Shown: positions 59,555-64,000 of the stretch, one piece after another
How the letters are laid out: each line of letters starts with the position of its first letter
How positions within the stretch are numbered: the first letter of the stretch is position 1
Assembly (NCBI RefSeq): GCF_042685745.1
Contig: NZ_JBHUNT010000001.1
Location: 1,612,001-1,676,000 of the forward strand
Direction: 5' to 3'
Source of the DNA: Prauserella_A oleivorans
Lineage (GTDB): Bacteria; Actinomycetota; Actinomycetes; Mycobacteriales; Pseudonocardiaceae
DNA length: 64,000 bases
Made by a program: the position numbers and the translations under genes
Notes under the pieces: generated by a model
The model's database searches: none
Told to the model about the DNA's origin: nothing
Seen by the model: the letters and a program-made list of their open reading frames with translations, nothing else

Positions 59555-60700
59555 TCACGCCCTGCGCAGTTCCCGGGCGATCACCATGCGCTGGATCTGG
59601 TTGGTGCCCTCGAAGATCTGCGGCACCTTGGCCTCGCGCATGTACCGCTCGACGGGGAAGTCGCGCGTGTAGCCGGCACCACCCAGTACCTGGACGGCGT
59701 CGGTGGTCACCTTCATCGCGGCGTCGGTCGCGACGAGCTTGGCCACCGACGCCTGCCGCTGGAACGGCAGGCCGCGGTCGCGCCTGCGGGCGGCGTCGAG
59801 GTAGGTCGCGCGCGCCGAGTCCACGGCGGCCGCCATGTCGGCGAGCATGAACTCCAGGCCCTGAAAGTCGATGATGGGCCTGCCGAATTGCGTGCGGCCC
59901 TTGGCGTACTCCACTGCCTCGTCGAGCGCGGCCTGCGCGAGCCCGACCGAGCACGCGGCGATGCCCAGCCTGCCCGAGGCCAGCGACGCCAACGCGATCC
60001 TGAGGCCCTCGCCTTCGCTGCCGATGAGCCGGTCGGCGCCGACCCGCGCGTCGGTGAAGATCATCTGCGCCGTGGTGGAGCCGGTGAGGCCCATCTTGCG
60101 CTCCGGCGGTGCCGCGGAGAGGCCGGGTGTCGAGCCGTCCACCAGCAGGCAGCTGATGCCCTTGCCGCCGTCGTCGGACGTGCGCACCATCGTCGTGTAG
60201 AAGTCGGCCTGGCCGCCGTGGGTGATCCAAGCCTTGGTGCCGTTGACGACGTAGCCGTCGCCCTCCCGGCGGGCGCGAGTGGACAGTGCCGCGGCGTCGG
60301 ATCCGGCGTGCGGCTCCGACAGGGCGTAGGCGCCGAGCAGGTCGCCGCCGAGCATCCCGGGCAGCCACCGGTCCTGCTGCTCCGGCGTGCCGTGATGGAC
60401 CAGCGCGAAGCACGACATCGTGTGCACGGAGAGCCCCACGCCCACCGACATCCACGCCGAGGCGACCTCCTCCAGCACCTGCAGGTAGACCTCGTACGGC
60501 ACGTCGCCACCGCCCCAGCGTTCCGGATAGGGCAGGCCGAGCAGGCCGGACTTGCCGAGCAGCCGGAACTGCTCCCGGGGGAAGCGCTCGGCCTCCTCGT
60601 ACTCCGCGGCCAGCGGGGCGAGTTCCTCGCGGGCGAGCTCTCGGGCGAGCGCGAGCAGGTCCTCGGATTCGGTGTCGGGCAGCAGGCGTTGCGCAGGCAT
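59555..60700 (-). CDS. Acyl-CoA dehydrogenase
   Basis: A 381-residue FAD enzyme that introduces a 2,3-double bond in acyl-CoA. Signatures are AYALSEPHAGSDAA, KAWITHGG, KMGLTGSTTAQMIF, the QVLGGAGYTRDFPVERYMRE block, and the catalytic Glu in QIFEGTNQIQRMVIAREL. MPAQRLLPDTE at ATG 60700 is preceded by GACGGAGAC; 39 upstream codons in frame are not family-like. It diverges from a TetR gene, its likely regulator. Confidence 0.93.
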   Translation of the reverse strand: MPAQRLLPDTESEDLLALARELAREELAPLAAEYEEAERFPREQFRLLGKSGLLGLPYPERWGGGDVPYEVYLQVLEEVASAWMSVGVGLSVHTMSCFALVHHGTPEQQDRWLPGMLGGDLLGAYALSEPHAGSDAAALSTRARREGDGYVVNGTKAWITHGGQADFYTTMVRTSDDGGKGISCLLVDGSTPGLSAAPPERKMGLTGSTTAQMIFTDARVGADRLIGSEGEGLRIALASLASGRLGIAACSVGLAQAALDEAVEYAKGRTQFGRPIIDFQGLEFMLADMAAAVDSARATYLDAARRRDRGLPFQRQASVAKLVATDAAMKVTTDAVQVLGGAGYTRDFPVERYMREAKVPQIFEGTNQIQRMVIARELRRA

Positions 60701-60730
60701 CGGTGTCTCCGTCGTCGTGCCGCGTCGGCG

Positions 60731-60760
60731 TGTACTGATACTGTCAGCAGTACTGTAGTG
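60731..60760. promoter_or_regulatory. Repeat-rich operator region between acyl-CoA dehydrogenase and TetR
   Basis: The stretch contains CTGATACTGTCAG and the palindrome CAGTACTG, with TACTG and CAGTA as inverted arms at 60733-60737 and 60749-60753. TACAGT on the minus strand (60757-60752) could be the -10 box of the dehydrogenase. The mix of overlapping inverted words suits a TetR site, but the exact boundaries are unclear. Confidence 0.45.
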
Positions 60761-60790
60761 GCATCGCGAGTACTCGCATAGGGTCAGGGA

Positions 60791-61396
60791 ATGGCTCGGA
60801 ACCAGCTTCGGCACCACAGGCAGCTCACCGCGCGGCAGCGCGCCCTGCTCGGTGAACTGGAGGAGCTGTTTCTCGCCGAGGGCTTCCTCGACTTCACCCT
60901 CGACGACCTCGCCACCCGCCTGCGGTGTTCCAAGTCGACGCTGTACGCGCTGGCGTCAAGCAAGGAGCAGCTCGCCGTCAAGGTCGTGGCGCACTTCTTC
61001 AAGGGCGCGGCGGAGCGGATCGAGCAGCGGGTGGAGAGCGCCGCCGACGCCCGGGCCATGATCGAGACGTACCTGGCCGGCGTGGCGGAGGAGCTCAAAC
61101 GAGCCTCCGAGCGGTTCATGGCCGACATCGCCGCCTTCGAACCCGCCCGGGCGGCCTACGAGCTCAACTCGCAGGCGGCCGCCGAGCGGATCCGGACGTT
61201 CATCGCCAAGGGCGCCGCCGACGGGATCTTCCGGGACGTGCACGCCTCCCTCGTCGCCGAGCTGGCCGCGGTGCTCATCGGGGCGATCCAGACCGGTGTG
61301 GTCCGCGGGCGCACCGGTGTCTCCGACGCCGAGGCCTTCGCTGCGCTGTCGGATCTCCTTCTGGGAGGGCTCCAGCGCCGCGAAGCGGCTCGTTGA
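60791..61396 (+). CDS. TetR family regulator
   Basis: A 201-residue regulator. The HTH is DDLATRLRCSKSTLYALASSK at residues about 38-57, followed by a helical ligand domain with an aromatic-rich segment. TAGGGT (60779-60784) ends six bases before ATG 60791, which suggests a leaderless message. It diverges from the acyl-CoA dehydrogenase and probably responds to an acyl-CoA. The ligand is inferred from the neighbour only. Confidence 0.86.
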   Translation: MARNQLRHHRQLTARQRALLGELEELFLAEGFLDFTLDDLATRLRCSKSTLYALASSKEQLAVKVVAHFFKGAAERIEQRVESAADARAMIETYLAGVAEELKRASERFMADIAAFEPARAAYELNSQAAAERIRTFIAKGAADGIFRDVHASLVAELAAVLIGAIQTGVVRGRTGVSDAEAFAALSDLLLGGLQRREAAR

Positions 61397-61458
61397 GCGG
61401 GCCCCGTGGAGGCGCCGCGAGGCGGCCCCGGCGGGGCGTGGGCGAGTAGCATCGCGGC

Positions 61459-62379
61459 GTGATTGTCTCCGGTGGCGAAGCTCTCGTCGATCTCGTTCCC
61501 GCGGAGTCCGGTATGGACTTGCTGGCTCCCCGGCTCGGTGGTGGACCGTACAATGTGGCGCTCGCAGCGGCCCGGCTCGGTGTGCCGACGGCGTTTCTGT
61601 CGCGCATCTCGACCGACCGGTTCGGCCAGGCGCTTGTCGACCGGCTCAAGGCATCCACTGTGGACACCTCGCTGGTGCAGCGCGGACCCGAGCCGACGAC
61701 GCTCGCCGTCGTGGCGCTCGACGAGCAGGGCAGTGCCGAGTACAGCTTCTACACCGAGGGCACCGCCGACCGGCTCGTCACCGACCCCGGGCCACTGCCG
61801 GAGGGCACCCGGGCGCTGTCGCTCGGCACGCTCGGCATGGTGCTGGAGCCCGGCGCGGGCGTCTACGAAACCCTGCTGCACCGGGAGGCCGGGCGCGGCG
61901 TGCTCACCGCCCTCGATCCGAATATCCGCGCGGACATGATCCCGGACCCGGCTGCCTACCGTGCCCGGTTCCGCTCGTGGCTACCCAGCGTCCGGCTGCT
62001 CAAGGTGTCGGTGGACGACGCCGGATGGCTGGCCGAGGGGGCCCCGGTGGAGGACGCGGCCAGGGCCTGGCTCGACGCGGGCGTCCAGGCCGTCGTGGTG
62101 ACGAAGGGCGGCGACGGGCTGTCCGTGCTGACGGCCGACGGCGAGGTCGCGAGCGGTCCCACGGTCGAGGTGGACGTCGTCGACACGATCGGTGCCGGCG
62201 ACACCGTGCAGGGTGCCCTGCTGGCGTGGCTGGTGCAGCAGGACGTGCGCGACCTGCCGCAGCTGGAGCCCGCGGATTGGCAGCAGGCGCTCGGCTACGC
62301 CGCCCGGGCGGCCGCCGTGACCGTGTCGCGCAGCGGCGCCGAGCCGCCCACGGCCGAGGAGCTCGCCCGGTTCCGGTAA
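61459..62379 (+). CDS. PfkB family carbohydrate kinase (fructokinase-like)
   Basis: A 306-residue ribokinase-fold sugar kinase. The N-terminal GGGPYNVALAAARLG and the C-terminal catalytic motif DTIGAGDTVQGALLAW are present; the second motif has TV where most relatives have an aromatic residue. The anion-hole glycines and catalytic Asp are intact. Fructose is the likely sugar by family resemblance. GTG 61459 is 62 bases after the TetR stop. Confidence 0.88.
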   Translation: MIVSGGEALVDLVPAESGMDLLAPRLGGGPYNVALAAARLGVPTAFLSRISTDRFGQALVDRLKASTVDTSLVQRGPEPTTLAVVALDEQGSAEYSFYTEGTADRLVTDPGPLPEGTRALSLGTLGMVLEPGAGVYETLLHREAGRGVLTALDPNIRADMIPDPAAYRARFRSWLPSVRLLKVSVDDAGWLAEGAPVEDAARAWLDAGVQAVVVTKGGDGLSVLTADGEVASGPTVEVDVVDTIGAGDTVQGALLAWLVQQDVRDLPQLEPADWQQALGYAARAAAVTVSRSGAEPPTAEELARFR

Positions 62380-62626
62380 CCGTGGTGAGGGCTGCGTCAC
62401 CTGCTCGGTTACGGATACCGCTGGGAGCGTGTGAACCTGATCGCAAACGAATAGCTGTGGGTAACACCACGGCTGCGAACAAGGGCCCTTCTGGACTAGC
62501 GTAAGGAGGCATTCATACCCCAGCGGGGCGGTGTGCGACGAGGCTCAAGGGCTTCTCGCGTACGTACGCGGTGACCAGCGCAACCTGCGGTCACCACCGG
62601 CCCGTGTGACCGTGAGAGGCATGTGC
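62380..62626 (+). promoter_or_regulatory. gltA upstream region
   Basis: This 247-base gap must carry the gltA promoter. It holds TAGCGT near 62497, the word AAGGAGG near 62502 without a start codon after it, and a short CCCC/GGGG hairpin. No gene is visible. The leader may be long, since the gltA ribosome site GAGAGG is about 110 bases further on. Confidence 0.3.
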
Positions 62627-63940
<1,314 letters not shown>

Positions 63941-63964
63941 CTCACCGCGATAGTCCGCGACGAC

Positions 63965-63995
63965 AGGCCATCGTCCCCGACCGGGACGGTGGCCT
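63965..63995 (+). terminator. Terminator hairpin after gltA
   Basis: AGGCCATCGTCCC pairs with GGGACGGTGGCCT over 13 bp with one G-U pair and a five-base loop. It starts 24 bases after the gltA stop. Confidence 0.78.
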
Positions 63996-64000
63996 TCGTC

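Overview
The window comes from a high-G+C actinobacterium, most likely a member of the Pseudonocardiaceae (Amycolatopsis, Saccharomonospora or Prauserella type). The grounds are the strong G/C bias at third codon positions, frequent GTG and TTG starts, ATGA and GTGA stop/start overlaps, several apparently leaderless starts, and actinobacterial families (SepH, DUF2530, DUF2537, DUF2771, DUF3027). From memory, the gene order resembles the stretch of the Mycobacterium tuberculosis chromosome between rpfA/moaD2/moaA2 and gltA2. Several accessory blocks are inserted into that backbone. The genus is an inference.

Left part (1-11 kb). Minus-strand moaA-moaD (molybdopterin synthesis) faces a plus-strand HTH-Mop regulator followed by the molybdate transporter modABC. 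Then come a NagD-like phosphatase, a calcineurin-like phosphatase, a secreted endonuclease/phosphatase-fold protein, a YccF membrane protein, a decayed two-helix ion channel gene, a PhzF-like protein and an acyl-CoA ligase. The 0.9 kb after the ligase has no gene, only degenerate G/C-rich repeats.

Middle-left part (11.8-27 kb). A DUF222-HNH endonuclease and a long array of 21-bp repeats lie beside a potassium channel with an RCK domain. An R2-like ligand-binding oxidase follows with its TetR-type regulator, then a HAD phosphatase, a cold-shock protein, a DUF2771 lipoprotein, a large MFS protein, a glutaminyl cyclase, DUF3027, a GHKL ATPase, an aldo/keto reductase and a purine permease.

Centre (27-48 kb). 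An ArsR-type regulator and a PEP-mutase-like lyase share a 26-bp palindrome. MarR plus an MFS exporter end in a perfect iron-box palindrome. Superoxide dismutase, a TetR-controlled heme oxygenase and a GCS2-type ligase follow. After the SpoU methyltransferase comes a glycan block: a sugar epimerase, a fused GT-C/GT2 glycosyltransferase, GtrA and a protein very like plant UDP-sulfoquinovose synthase. Next are sepH, serC, a serine hydrolase, an EphD-like hydrolase/dehydrogenase fusion with a second 21-bp repeat array at its 3' end, and citA.

Right part (49-64 kb). The urease operon ureABCFGD has no ureE and contains a 74-bp tandem duplication that places two tiny translationally coupled reading frames between ureB and ureC. 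Then come pdxH, an MFS exporter, an APC permease, aldose 1-epimerase, an amidohydrolase, an acyl-CoA dehydrogenase divergent from a TetR regulator, a PfkB kinase and gltA.

Metal handling recurs through the window: molybdate uptake and use, Mn/Fe enzymes, heme breakdown, a probable IdeR iron box and nickel urease. The best leads are the ureB-ureC duplication, the shared 21-bp repeat family lying just 3' of two genes in the same sense, the iron box followed by a promoter and hairpin with no gene between, and the sulfoquinovose-synthase-like glycan locus.
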